64,000 bases of DNA from Isochrysis galbana (lineage: Eukaryota > Haptophyta > Isochrysidales > Isochrysidaceae), in assembly GCA_018136815.1 (NCBI GenBank), contig CM030944.1, forward strand, positions 682,456 to 746,455, written 5' to 3'. Shown here in pieces: positions 32,323 through 41,936 of this stretch. Position numbers and translations under genes: made by a program. The notes under the pieces are model-generated. The model worked only from the letters and a program-made list of their open reading frames with translations. It did not search any database and was not told the origin of the DNA. Within the stretch, counting starts at the first letter, position 1. Each line of letters starts with the position of its first letter.

Positions 32323-32921
32323 CTCTTGTTTGTGTGTGTGGAGTGTGTGTGGAGAGTGAGAGTGGAGAGCGGAGTGTGGCTGCTCGCGGCGCTGCGCGCC
32401 GCGCGCTGCTTTCGGATGTGCTCGCGGCGCTGCGCGTCCCTCGCCCAAATACATCGAAACACGGCTGTTTTTGCCCCTGGTAGAAACACGCTGTTCCTGT
32501 GTTTCCCTTGTAGGGTCCTCCCGCCTTCCTCTGCTGAGGAGGTGGTCCAGCCCGCCATTCCATCACTCTCCGCCGTTCCCGCCGCGCCTACCGCCGATCG
32601 TTTCCCTTCCGTCTCCTCGCATATCGAGCCAGTGGTCATGCGTCATGCTCGATCCGTCAGGATCGTCAGGGGGGCGCGAGGCCCCCATTGACCCCTACTT
32701 AATATAAAAGTAGGTTACTAGTAAAACTAGAAACTAGTTGAATTGTAGCCTCTAGTCTTCTCATATGACACTCAGTATCAGGTCTAAAGCTAAAGCAACT
32801 AATACTGAGATATCATATATGTATATGACAGAACAACCAGGGACCGGGCTATCTCTATCTCAAGTCCAAGCCCAAGCCCAAGTCCATGTTTCATGTTTGC
32901 AGATTTTGGTCTCGAAATTTG

Positions 32922-33330
32922 CGGCGAGAACGAGGAGAGGACCGAGCGCATGTGGCGCGGCCTCATCGCATCTTCCCGCGCACAGGGGGGTGCGGCGACA
33001 TGCTATTGGCCGAATCGTAATTGCTTTTACACAGGAATTTTTTTCGCCGATGAGGTGATGTGAACAAATACGGAAATCGGGGCTTGGATGTCACATGCGG
33101 CCATTTCACCCTGGGTCACCGCTTCCCATCCGAACAGCGCAGTTAAGCAGGGTCGAGCCCAGGTAGTACTGCGGTGGGGGACCACGCGGGAAGGCTGGGT
33201 GCTGCATGTTTTGCATCTTTTTGTGGGGCTGATGTTTTGTGTGCCTCTGCCACTTGGTGGCTTGGTGGTAAGGTTTCTTCACACTCTCTTGCAGCACGCC
33301 CAGGTGGTGGTCTTGCAGGACTCCTTTTGC
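32922..33330 (+). repeat. Inverted repeat B, right arm, carrying a 5S rRNA gene
   Basis: It is the mate of 29505-29918. The identity extends well beyond the 5S gene on both sides, so the duplication copied a larger cassette. Confidence 0.9.
33093..33209 (+). rRNA. 5S ribosomal RNA
   Basis: The 117-base sequence appears identical to the minus-strand copy at 29626-29742. Stem I pairs ACATGC with GCATGT; the internal A-box and C-box regions are intact. T-runs follow directly (TTTT) and at 33218. Confidence 0.92.
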
Positions 33331-33339
33331 TCCTCGTTC

Positions 33340-34258
33340 TTTCTGCGTCTGCATGTCTGCATACGCTTTTGGAAAGCTGGAGGACTTCTGAAGGTTGAAC
33401 TTTCGTCGCTTTTGCTTTTTTCTTTTTTAATTTTTTCCCCTTTGCACCTTCACCTTCTGGACCGAAGGTAGGAGGCGAGGGGGCACAAACCGCGCACCTT
33501 CTCAAACCATGCAGCCGTCGCAAACTCACCACTCTTTTATTAAGGAGAGGAAAGAACACGTGTCTTCCATTTAATTTTCTGGGAGCGTGCGCAAGTGCAA
33601 GTGCAGGTGACAAAAATAGTTCAAGAAAAACAGAAAACAGCAAACAGATGACACAGACGTTAGTGAGTGGCCGGGCTACCTGGAGTTGAGCTTTTCATTT
33701 AAGCTTTTGCGATTTTAGCGTCATTCGTCATTTTTTGATTACGTTTTGTTGTGGGGGCCCAAGGGTGGGGTCCGCGTCCTATCTATGTCCTATGTTGTGT
33801 ATTCTTGCCCATAAGATACGCGCCCACATTCGCAGTTGAACAGTTCCCCGTGTTGCTAGTGAGACGCACAAGACACACAGATCCGGATTCTCCATGGTCT
33901 CAAGCCCAGGTTACCAGGTTTGCAGATTTCAGATTTTGGTCTCGAAATTTGTTTGCGATTCGAATTTTGTTTTTGCTGTTACTATGATTTTGACTAAGTT
34001 CCACAAATTCTCACGATGGCGGAATCAGCCGGCGACTCCCAGGTATCAGTGTACATCCAGGCACATGGCACATGGGGACTATGAACAATGGGTCCTACTA
34101 CAAAACTCTTGACAGGGACACAATTTTACGAGTAATCTGTAATCTGCACTTCTCCTGCCCCCTCCCCCCCCTCCCACCAACTCCCCTCCCCGCCCCGCCC
34201 CGCCGTGCCGCCCCGCCGTGCCGCGCCGCCGCGCCGCGCCGCCGCGCCATCAGCGCCG
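33340..34258. other. Intergenic region upstream of the PX-ankyrin gene
   Basis: No gene is visible. The piece around 33925-33960 repeats the phrase GCAGATTT..TTTTGGTCTCGAAATTTG, also found at 32898-32925, so a short dispersed repeat is present. From 34145 on the DNA is C-rich and leads into the PX-ankyrin start. Confidence 0.55.
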
Positions 34259-35558
34259 ATGTCCAAACTCAAGATCGAGATCCCGAGCTTCTCGGAGGAG
34301 GGAGGACACACACGCTACAAGCTGGTAACCCAGCGCGACGACATGTCCGAGGTCGTGGCGTACAGGCGCTTCTCCGAGTTTCAGAAGCTCCACTCTGCTT
34401 TGGCACTTGCCACGTGCGGCCGCACGCAGCCCCTTGCGCGGCTCCTACAGCTGCCTGCCCCTCGATCCTTCGTTTTACCTAGAGGCCACGTGGCACTTCT
34501 CTGTTGCCGCTCGCGACTCTCTGCCCACGTGTTGAGGCCCGCGCCCCTTCACGCTGCGGCTCCCTTGGCCTTCCTTGCTGGGATCTGAGCATCAAACACT
34601 GAAACAGCATTTTCCTCCAGCCCCTCCCCCCCCCCCCCCCCTGCGCGCCGCGCCGCGGTGCTCCGCCTACGAATTCGCCCGCTCGGCGCGCAGGTCCTTC
34701 CCACTGTCCAAGACGTTCGGGCAGCCGAGTGACTCAACAAAGCGGGAGAGGAGGCACAAACTGCAAGAGTACATCCGCAACACTGTGGCTGCCTTCCCAC
34801 CCGATGGGCTACCGCAACCACTTCTCAATTTCCTCGGGCTCAAGGCCAGTCCATCGCCTCGGCACCCCCAAGCAAATGGCCCTGCAGCTTCACTAGCCAG
34901 TGGTTTGGCATCTGCGTCTTCAGCCGCTCCCATTTACCGCGCAACGAGCACGGCGAGAGGTGGCACTGACTTTGTGACGATAGCGCCGCGAGTTGATACC
35001 GATGGATATGTGCTCAGTGGCCTTGGGATGGCCAAATTCGACCCGTCAATTCCACCAGAACCAAATGAGGCGCTTCGCGAGGCGATCAAGCTCGGAGACT
35101 CCCTGCTATGCACGCAGCTATTGGCGGCAAAGGTACGTGGATCTTTCAATGTTCCCCGCCTTTGGAGTGCACATGGCCATCGCGACGTGTCACATGTTGC
35201 ACTACGTTTCGCGTATTCCTCAGCGCAGCGCAGAGTGTCGATACGTTGTGCTGCCGATCGAGGAGGCCAGATGCCAACAGTTACTTGGAGCCTATACGTC
35301 CTGTAGGGGCTCAACGCCGACATGAAATTGAGGCCGCCTCCTCCCATCGTACCTTGGCAGGCGGATCCCAACCATGCAGATAGGCAAGGGAACCTCCCGC
35401 TACACCTCGCCTGCATTTTTACACGCTGCGACATAGCCCTCGCTCTTATTGATGCGGGAGCAGATCCCAAGCGACCCAACGGTGCTGGTGAGCTGCCCTC
35501 CAAGTTGGCGCCTGTCTCGCTTCGCATGAAAGTGCCGGAGCTGGCGCCGACGTCATGA
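34259..35558 (+). CDS. PX-domain / ankyrin-repeat protein
   Basis: Exons 34259-34413, 34694-35132 and 35361-35558 join in frame to 263 residues; donors GTGCGG and GTACGT, acceptors CGCAG and TGGCAG. Residues 1-110 form a PX (phox) domain: LKIEIPSFSEEGG, the phosphoinositide-contacting YRRFSEFQKLHSAL, SFPLSKTFGQPSDSTKRERR and LQEYIRNTVAAFPPDGLPQP. A serine/alanine linker follows. The C-terminus holds two ankyrin repeats, EALREAIKLGDSLLCTQLLA with ADPNHADRQGNLPLHLAC, then CDIALALIDAGADPKRPNG. PX domains bind PtdIns3P on endosomes; the ankyrins would recruit a partner (inference). The first exon junction is the least certain because it relies on an AC-GTGCGG donor, but it restores the PX fold exactly. 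Confidence 0.85.
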
Positions 35559-36079
35559 TATGTTCTTGGGTGAAAAGAAAGCGGTCTATGGGAATTCGCA
35601 GTCATGTTCTCCGCACACAGGGTGCGTGCTGAAGCTGAACAGGTTGGCTTAAGCGCCTCATTACTTGTCAGACTAGATGAAGTTTTGGCGCGAGATATGT
35701 CGTTGGGCCCATGTGAGTGTTGGGCTAGCTGTAGGCTGAGATCCTAAGGTCTTTTCCGCTTTTCTTTTGGTCTTTTGCCTATGGGATAGGGCTCCAACTG
35801 AGTTTACATTTAGTTCGCCTATTGTGGGCAGGGAAAGATCACGGGCGGCAGCTATCCTCGGCGCAGGGGGGAAACCGCATCCCTTTCTTTCTTGAAACTT
35901 TCTTCCCTCGTAGGTGAAGCTAAGTTTATACTTGGTTCTGCCCCAAACGAGCCTCAAGGTGTCGTTCCGTCAATCATGGGACATCAATCGAATGGAGCCA
36001 TCAAATGTCCATAGTTATTTTTACAACAATATTCACATATGACCCATTCTCGATGTTTAACACCTACGGCGCGCGCTTT
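35559..36079. other. Intergenic region with element ends
   Basis: No gene is seen. Two short phrases, GAGTTTACATTTAGTTCGCC (35800-35820) and GCTAAGTTTATACTTGG (35918-35934), resemble the start palindrome of family X elements. Confidence 0.5.
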
Positions 36080-37330
36080 CAGGCTGGGCTAATTTTGGCA
36101 TTCAGTCCCTGGGTGCAATATCAAGAGGGTGCACCTCACGATATTGGGCGTGCCACTAGGAGCGCCGGAGGCGCTCAAACACTTCTGGGTGAAGCTAGCA
36201 GACAAAATCGACGAGAAAGTTACCAAACTAGCGCCGGCCACCGGACACATGACGATATTTGGGAGAGCCGTCATAGTAAACTTCATTATTTACGGAACAC
36301 CGAGATATTGGCTGCAGACTCTGGCCGCCCCTAAATGGTTCCACACGCGGATACAGAGGGCCGCGGATGCGGTCCTCTGGACGAGCCCATACACCCAAAA
36401 GCAGAGTAAATGGATCGCGCACTCACACTACGCCACACACCACGCAAAAAGCGCGACCAGGACATTGGGGCTTGGGGCTAGGGCTCCTACACTGGCCGAC
36501 TCATGTCAAAGCCCTTCAAACCAAATGGATCCTAAACTACTTAAACGCACGCAAAGCGATCTGGAAGCATGCGTTGGACGCATGGTTCTGTCGCACCGGG
36601 CTGGGGAGGGGCGCTGTCCTCTCCACGATACCAATAAAAACACTTACGGGAAGCCTCAGAGGCACCCCGGCACTCCCGACTCCCGACCTTCTGGAAAGAG
36701 GCCCTGGTAAACTTCCGAGACCTAAACATCCAACCCTCGGGGCTCACGCGCGAGGGCGCACTCTCGCAACCCATATGGCACAACCCACACCTCCCCCCCC
36801 CGCGATTCGCGCCGCATGGGCGCGAATGTGGGAGACCTTGAACACGACCGTGATCCACAACGTGTTCAAAGACGATGCCTTCACGACTCACGACGCCCTA
36901 TAGTAGGGAAGAGTGCTCGGCATATGTCGAACACCTCTCAGAGATCTTCGTACACGAGGGCCGCGCGATCCGTAAAACAGAGTTCCTAGACTCATGGGAC
37001 GCCGTGGTTGACCACGCGCGGCAAATACTAGGCAAGTCATCGGAGCGCCCACTACCCGACCCCGGTGAGAGGACCTGCCAGGAGGGCAAAGACTCCATCC
37101 AAGAGCCGGGGGAAACAAAACGTGAAGAGATTAGACGAGCCTCAGAAGACAATAAATACATCAAAAAACTTAATAACATATGGATTCACACAGACACCGA
37201 CTATCTCGGGGAGGTCTCCGACACCGGTGGCGTAGTGAACGCCGAGGAAACACAACGATACCACCCCCCGGCCCGATGGGAGAACCATAGATGCTCCGTT
37301 AGGTATCAGGTCGTCAGGTTTCGGCTCCCT
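36080..37330 (+). mobile_element. LINE reverse-transcriptase thumb region, decayed
   Basis: The frame at 36129 encodes ILGVPLGAPEALKHFWVKLA, a FGRAVIVNFIIYGTPRYWLQ block and a RIQRAADAVLW block. This is the end of the reverse-transcriptase domain plus thumb as in other LINE ORF2 proteins. After a frame change the second frame (36367 on) gives GLGLLHWPTHVKALQTKWIL and WKHALDAWF. A third segment (36875-37330) contains FLDSWDAVVDHARQILG. At least two frameshifts and stops mean that it is a pseudogene. It carries no 3' end of the GAAG-oligo-T kind; the last 70 bases resemble 59085-59155 in reverse. Confidence 0.75.
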
Positions 37331-37335
37331 TAGCA

Positions 37336-37887
37336 TGATATCAGGTCCTATTCTCAGCCTAATATCAGGTTGTTACGCGATATTATAATTTATAAGTATT
37401 GTAGTGATTATCAAAAGAATAGCTTACTTATACTTCTGCAGTTTGCTGATCATTGATTATTAATTATTAATTACCCCCAAACGCCAGACGCTAATCTAGC
37501 CTCTGTGTTGGGTCGCCATGGAGGGCCAACCCCGGCTTCGCCGACCGCGTCGTCCCGAGCAGTCGGTGGCGACGCGCAGCATGGCGGCCCTTCTCTCTCT
37601 TGCCATAGTCCGCACATTCGGCGCGGCGTGGTGGACGAGGGGGCGGTCGGAGGAGGGGGGGGACGGTCGCGGTGTGTAGCGGGGGCGAGCCAGGGTCGGT
37701 GTGCCAAAGTAACTCGGAGTGCTGTGGTGAATACACGTGTCGTAGTGGTACCTGCAGATCTGATGACTAATTGGCTAGATGCGTGACGAGGAGGCCGCTG
37801 GAATTTTCATCGAGGGGGGGCACGCACTAGTAACCATGCATCCCCTTGCTCGCAGGAGCGCCCTCATGGTGAGCTCGGCCCGGTGTC
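37336..37887. other. Intergenic region, nothing recognised
   Basis: AT-rich at first (37380-37470), then GC-rich. Reading frames here have no recognisable motifs. Confidence 0.5.
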
Positions 37888-38394
37888 CTAGGACCGAGCT
37901 TTTTTGTATTTGATGTTGCTGGGCCTTGTCGGTTCAATCTTTACGGGAGCTGAACCCGAACCGATAAGCGGCCTTTTGTTTTCAATCTTTACTTGGGAAG
38001 CTGAACCCGAATCGACACCTTCTAACAATTCTTGGAGGTGGGGAATAAATTCCAAATTGACATAAGCTTTGATTGTACCCAGCAGAACGTCACGACTCAT
38101 ATCGAGGATTGTTTTCTCAGTGAATTTATTGCTCAAGAGAGTGTGTCTAATATAAACCAATGTGAATGGTTTATCAATCTCGCAAATGGAGTGTAAGGTG
38201 TCTTCAATTTTCGTATTGTGCTTGAAATTGAATACATTGAATAAGAACTTACATTCTTCAGTGTACCGCAGGGACAGGGCGCAGGGGCAGGAGGGGTACC
38301 TGTGACGCGGCCGAGACTGGGGCCGCCCCCGCGCCTTCACCCTCCCTCGCCCTCCCACCCCTAGGACTGGGACTCCCTCGTGGTGGCCCCGCAT
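37888..38394 (-). CDS. Cassette-family ORF 1, unknown protein
   Basis: This minus-strand frame starts at the ATG (38394) that sits in a diverged copy of the shared leader (38390-38438) and encodes 168 residues. The first 50 are GC-rich and arginine/proline-rich; the rest is AT-rich and reads like a genuine protein: ECKFLFNVFNFKHNTKIEDT, FTLVYIRHTLLSNKFTEKTI and LGTIKAYVNLEFIPHLQELL, ending in a lysine-rich tail. The abrupt change of base composition at about 38265 suggests a fusion of two sequences. No family was recognised. The text could also be a foreign fragment joined by chance to the leader. Confidence 0.4.
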   Translation of the reverse strand: MRGHHEGVPVLGVGGRGRVKARGRPQSRPRHRYPSCPCALSLRYTEECKFLFNVFNFKHNTKIEDTLHSICEIDKPFTLVYIRHTLLSNKFTEKTILDMSRDVLLGTIKAYVNLEFIPHLQELLEGVDSGSASQVKIENKRPLIGSGSAPVKIEPTRPSNIKYKKARS

Positions 38395-38767
38395 CGCGTA
38401 TTTGGAAACGAGGGGTACCAAATGAAGGCAAACGACCTGAACGCGTGAACCCGCTGCCGGGTGGGTGGGCGCTCGGGCGAGTTGTGCGACTTTTGGGTGA
38501 CCCCCGATTGGCGCGGTCAAGGCGTTGGACTTTGTTACGGGAAGCGATGCGTGTGGCTCGTGAGCTAGGGATGCGGCGACTGTGGTTGTGGACGTTGCTC
38601 GAGTCGGGGCCCGTCTCGTTGTATGATCGCGTGGGACGACACGCAATATACACAGGCTCACGCTGATGCCGGATGTGATTGTCGAAGGCTTCCTGAGGGA
38701 GGTGGTGAACGCATTCCCCAATCTCAAGTTCCTCAAGCTTGAGGTGGATTTTTTTGTACCGACGCAT
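38258..38767 (-). CDS. Cassette-family ORF 2, unknown protein
   Basis: The frame starts at the leader ATG (38767) with MRRYKKIHLKLEELEIGECV and encodes 169 residues. Residues 5-50 are plausible protein; after that the frame passes through GC-rich DNA and the next leader copy in another register, so its end may not be functional. It shares the first six codons (MRRYKK) with the ORFs at 38991-39335 and 39776-39805. Confidence 0.35.
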   Translation of the reverse strand: MRRYKKIHLKLEELEIGECVHHLPQEAFDNHIRHQREPVYIACRPTRSYNETGPDSSNVHNHSRRIPSSRATRIASRNKVQRLDRANRGSPKSRTTRPSAHPPGSGFTRSGRLPSFGTPRFQIRDAGPPRGSPSPRGGRAREGEGAGAAPVSAASQVPLLPLRPVPAVH

Positions 38768-38990
38768 TGCGTATTGGGAAACGAGGGGTACCAAATGAAG
38801 GCAAACGACCTAGGAGAGAACCGGCGGCAGGAGAGAGAGAGCCCGAGCTAAACGCGCGCGCTTTTTGCGCGCGCTTTCCACCCCGCGTCAAAAAACAAGC
38901 GACCCCCACCCAAAAAAAAATGAAGCACCCTCAGAACAGTTCCCGTGTCCCGCGGGTTATCTCTTCGAACAGTCAAGTCAAACGACCTCT

Positions 38991-39335
38991 TTACCGAGTC
39001 CTTGTGGTGGTATCGGGGGTCATCGCCCAATATTGTATTTCTTGTCTGAGTTGTTTGATTTCCTCGTTCGCTAAACGGATTTGTTCTCTATACAGCATTT
39101 TTTTGTGTTCTAATTTACCAACTTCCGTATTGGTTTCAATACTATTTTGAAATATATTAGAAGTCAATCTCACATTCTGTAATAGATTAATCGCGCGATC
39201 GCATGACTTTATACCCTCTTCGCTAGCTTTTATAACCACCTTATGATTCTCGATTTGTATCGAGAGATGTGCCACCAAGCCCGCCGCCATTTGTTTGTTG
39301 TATTCACGGCCACATTTTTTTTTGTACCGACGCAT
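38991..39335 (-). CDS. Cassette-family ORF 3, short coiled-coil protein
   Basis: From the leader ATG (39335) the frame encodes 114 residues: MRRYKKKCGREYNKQMAAGL, VVIKASEEGIKSCDRAINLL, SIETNTEVGKLEHKKMLYRE and ANEEIKQLRQEIQYW. The central and C-terminal parts have heptad-like spacing and a coiled coil is likely. The body is AT-rich compared with both flanks. The stop codon and the following 100 bases are shared with the copy at 39668-39859, where the body is missing. Short, soluble and probably oligomeric is all that can be said. Confidence 0.45.
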   Translation of the reverse strand: MRRYKKKCGREYNKQMAAGLVAHLSIQIENHKVVIKASEEGIKSCDRAINLLQNVRLTSNIFQNSIETNTEVGKLEHKKMLYREQIRLANEEIKQLRQEIQYWAMTPDTTTRTR

Positions 39336-39400
39336 TGCGTATTGGGAAACGAGGGGTACCAAATGAAGGCAAACGACCTAGGTATCAAGGCTAGGGCTGA

Positions 39401-39545
39401 CCATTAACAGGCAAGTTTTTTGGAAACCCATTAGTAGTTTTTCAAGGTCAGCACATTAACAGGTTGAGTTTTTTTCTGGGTGTTAACAGGTTGTTTTAGG
39501 GGTGTTAATACCCTGTTAGTGGCCATTAACAGGTTAAACCCATTA
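39401..39545. repeat. TTAACAGG iterated motif
   Basis: The decamer ATTAACAGGT or a close variant (GTTAACAGGT, and CCTGTTAGTG on the other strand) occurs five times in about 145 bases, at irregular spacing. The function is unknown. Confidence 0.7.
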
Positions 39546-39667
39546 CAAGCTGTTACCCCAACGTTGGAATACATGTTCGGGGGGATTCCCTTCCCCCCTC
39601 CCCTCCCACCCCCCCCCGACGCCGGGAGCTGTCCCCCCCCCCCTCCCCTGCGGGACAGCTCCCACCC

Positions 39668-39859
39668 AAAAAAAAAACAAGCGACCCCCACCCAAAAAAA
39701 AATGAAGCACCCTCAGAACAGTTCCCGTGTCCCGCGGGTTATCTCTTCGAACAGTCAAGTCAAACGACCTCTTTACCGACCACATTTTTTTTTGTACCGA
39801 CGCATTGCGTATTGGGAAACGAGGGGTACCAAATGAAGGCAAACGACCTCACATTCTCC
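39668..39859 (-). mobile_element. Cassette-family element without ORF body
   Basis: On the minus strand this consists of the shared leader (39859-39786), an ATG at 39805 encoding only MRRYKKKCGR and a stop, and the shared 3' part (to about 39668), which ends in CTTCATTTTTTTTTGGG. The copy at 38880-39379 has identical ends but carries about 315 extra bases of AT-rich coding sequence between them. It interrupts a LINE 3' UTR at 39860. Confidence 0.65.
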
Positions 39860-40035
39860 CGCCCCCTTCTCTCCAACTCCCGGCCGAAGCAGCGCGCGCG
39901 GCCTCCCCGGAACCAGCTTCTCCGATAAAGAGGGAACTGGGAAAGGGGGAGGGGGTTGTCAGGGGTTAAGGTTGGGTAGTAGGGAGGTACACTAGCACAC
40001 TGCCTCACGCCGCACGCGTAGCGGGGAATTTTAAG
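39860..40035 (+). mobile_element. LINE 3' end fragment
   Basis: The segment matches the reverse of 59289-59490 and also 46205-46402: CTCCCGCCCCCTTCTCTCCA, then a GGAACTGGGAAAGG block, CACGCGTAGCGGGGA and a final GAAG-oligo-T. No coding part is left. Confidence 0.75.
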
Positions 40036-41002
40036 AAGTTTTTTTATTTTTTTTCGAAACCCCTTAAGTGAGAGTTGATGAATAAGACCGAAGTAAAATA
40101 GCGCCACGATATAATCCAACGGCCAACACCTGAGGGGGAATCAGGGTCACACAAGGGGCGGTTCCTTGCACCGGCGATACCTGAATGCGCGACTTAGCCT
40201 AAAAACGCGAGGAGCACGCAAGGAGGTAAGCCAGGTGAGTGGCAAGCAGGCGACAAAGGAGGCGACAAAGGAGGCGAGGGCAACAAGGGCGAATGGGCGA
40301 ATGTAGGACCTTGCGACGGTGACTCGTGGCTAGGGGCGAAGGGGTAGGAGGGGCAACATAGAAACGCAAACAACTTCTAAAACAAAAAGGTCGATCGCGG
40401 ATGCGACAGAGGGAGACCAAATTAAAGCAAGCCGCCTCGCATCTACTCCTAGGCAAGGCGCGGGAGGGGAAGAAACCGGAGGGAAGGGAGACCAAATGAA
40501 GGCAAGCCGCCTAAAACCGCAAGATTTGCGGTTTCGGCCTCTGAGTGGGGCGTGGTGGCGAGGGCCGCCTTTGGGGCTCGGGAGCGGTCACGGCACGCTC
40601 CATAGGTCAAACTATAACATTGTATCCCCCTGATATGCTCGGAAAAACGCTGCAGTTGTTAATACTACGCGCGGCCCTATGACTATGATGTGTATGATGG
40701 CGGGTGGTGGCCTCCGCGTGCTGCACAGCTTGGACGCGCTAGATGTCCAGCTGAAAATTCCGTCTTTGTCCACACAGGATAACTGCAGAATGCAGAGAAG
40801 ATGCGCAAGCTCGGAAGCGCGTTCGTCATGCTCTCAAATTTGAGACGAGAATCTGAAGCCCCTGTGTCATGTAGCCAACCCGGGCAAGAAGGATCATGGC
40901 AGAGCCCGAATTCCAATCAGCAATCAACTTGCATCACGACCAAGCAGTTGATGCCTCTACCGGGGAGCGAGGCATCCAGCGATGAGGCGTGCTTGAAAGG
41001 TA
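40036..41002. other. Intergenic region with a LINE 5' end on the minus strand
   Basis: Read on the minus strand from about 40625, TATAGTTTGACCT precedes ATGGAGCGTGCCGTGACCGC, nearly the same as the element start at 52930. A hairpin (AAACCGCAA, loop ATC, TTGCGGTTT) follows at 40508-40531. Two further phrases (40404-40440 and 40473-40505) resemble the core TTTGCCTTCATTTGGT of the cassette-family leader. No intact gene is present. Confidence 0.5.
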
Positions 41003-41656
41003 TCACCGACAGAAAGGATTGTTCCGCTTCTCGTCTCCAATGGTTGTGCTGTCACCGTGACCAGCAATCACAACAGTCTCGCTTGGCAGGGTCATCAGCT
41101 TCTGTTGAATTGACCCAATGATCTGGTTCGAGTCTGAGGTTCCCTGCAAGGAAGGGATGCCAGCCCACGACGTGCGTCCAATGGAGCCACGGAAGAGTGT
41201 GTCACCAGTGCAGCAGAGTCCAGCCTGCTCAAAGTAATAGGACGTCGAACCGGGCGTGTGGCCTGGATTATGGATTGCTCGGCAGGTCAGCCCAGAGAGC
41301 TGGAACGTGTCGCCGTCTGCAACAAACGCGTCAGGTTTTGGGAGTGCCTCCGGCGCAGGCACGCCAAAGTCTTCGCACTGCGCCGCCACCTTTTCGTACA
41401 ACCCAAGATCGTCCTGGTGCATGATGATTTTGGCGCCTGTCGCCTGCTTGAGCTCGCGGCCACCCAGCACATGGTCAAGGTGGCCGTGCGTCACGAGGAT
41501 CCGGCGGCAGGTGAGGCCGTGCGCGGCGAGACGCGCAAGAATCTCCTGTACGTTGCCCCCCGGGTCGATCACGCACGCCTCCTTCGTCTCGCTGTCTCCG
41601 AGGATCGTGCAGATACAGCCGAGCGGCGGGACGGCGAAGTGCTCGCGGATGAGCAT
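41003..41656 (-). CDS. Metallo-beta-lactamase-fold hydrolase (glyoxalase II-like)
   Basis: A single exon of 217 residues. It begins MLIREHFAVPPLGCICTILG, the usual start of small glyoxalase II/YcbL-type enzymes, so the start is secure. The metal-binding motif THGHLDH is at residues 56-62; the remaining ligands are H133 (NPGHTPGS), D152 (CTGDTLF) and H200 (AGHGDSTTIGDEK). The protein ends with the family's NNPF motif. Such enzymes hydrolyse thioesters such as S-lactoylglutathione; the exact substrate is not predictable. It lacks the C-terminal helical domain of true glyoxalase II, as in the short bacterial and algal forms. A cytosolic location is likely because no leader is present. A hAT-type MITE begins 280 bases upstream of the start. 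Confidence 0.92.
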   Translation of the reverse strand: MLIREHFAVPPLGCICTILGDSETKEACVIDPGGNVQEILARLAAHGLTCRRILVTHGHLDHVLGGRELKQATGAKIIMHQDDLGLYEKVAAQCEDFGVPAPEALPKPDAFVADGDTFQLSGLTCRAIHNPGHTPGSTSYYFEQAGLCCTGDTLFRGSIGRTSWAGIPSLQGTSDSNQIIGSIQQKLMTLPSETVVIAGHGDSTTIGDEKRNNPFCR

Positions 41657-41936
41657 CGCGCCAACCCGCGCCGGCCGCGAAAGAGACCATTGATCGGTCT
41701 CTTTTTTTGTAGGGTTTCATAGTAAACAGTAAAACCCCCGTGTTCACACCTCTCGCGTCTCTCTAGACTCTTCTCTTCGGACGTCGCTCTGTCGTTGGCG
41801 ATCGCGCTGGCCTCCGGCTGGCTCTCTGCCAGCGACCGATCCCTCTCCGCAGGAGAATAGGTCGCGCACGGCCGCACCGCTGACGCCGCACACGTGGCAG
41901 CTCCGCTCCTGGCTGCGACAGGCGACATGCGACGAC

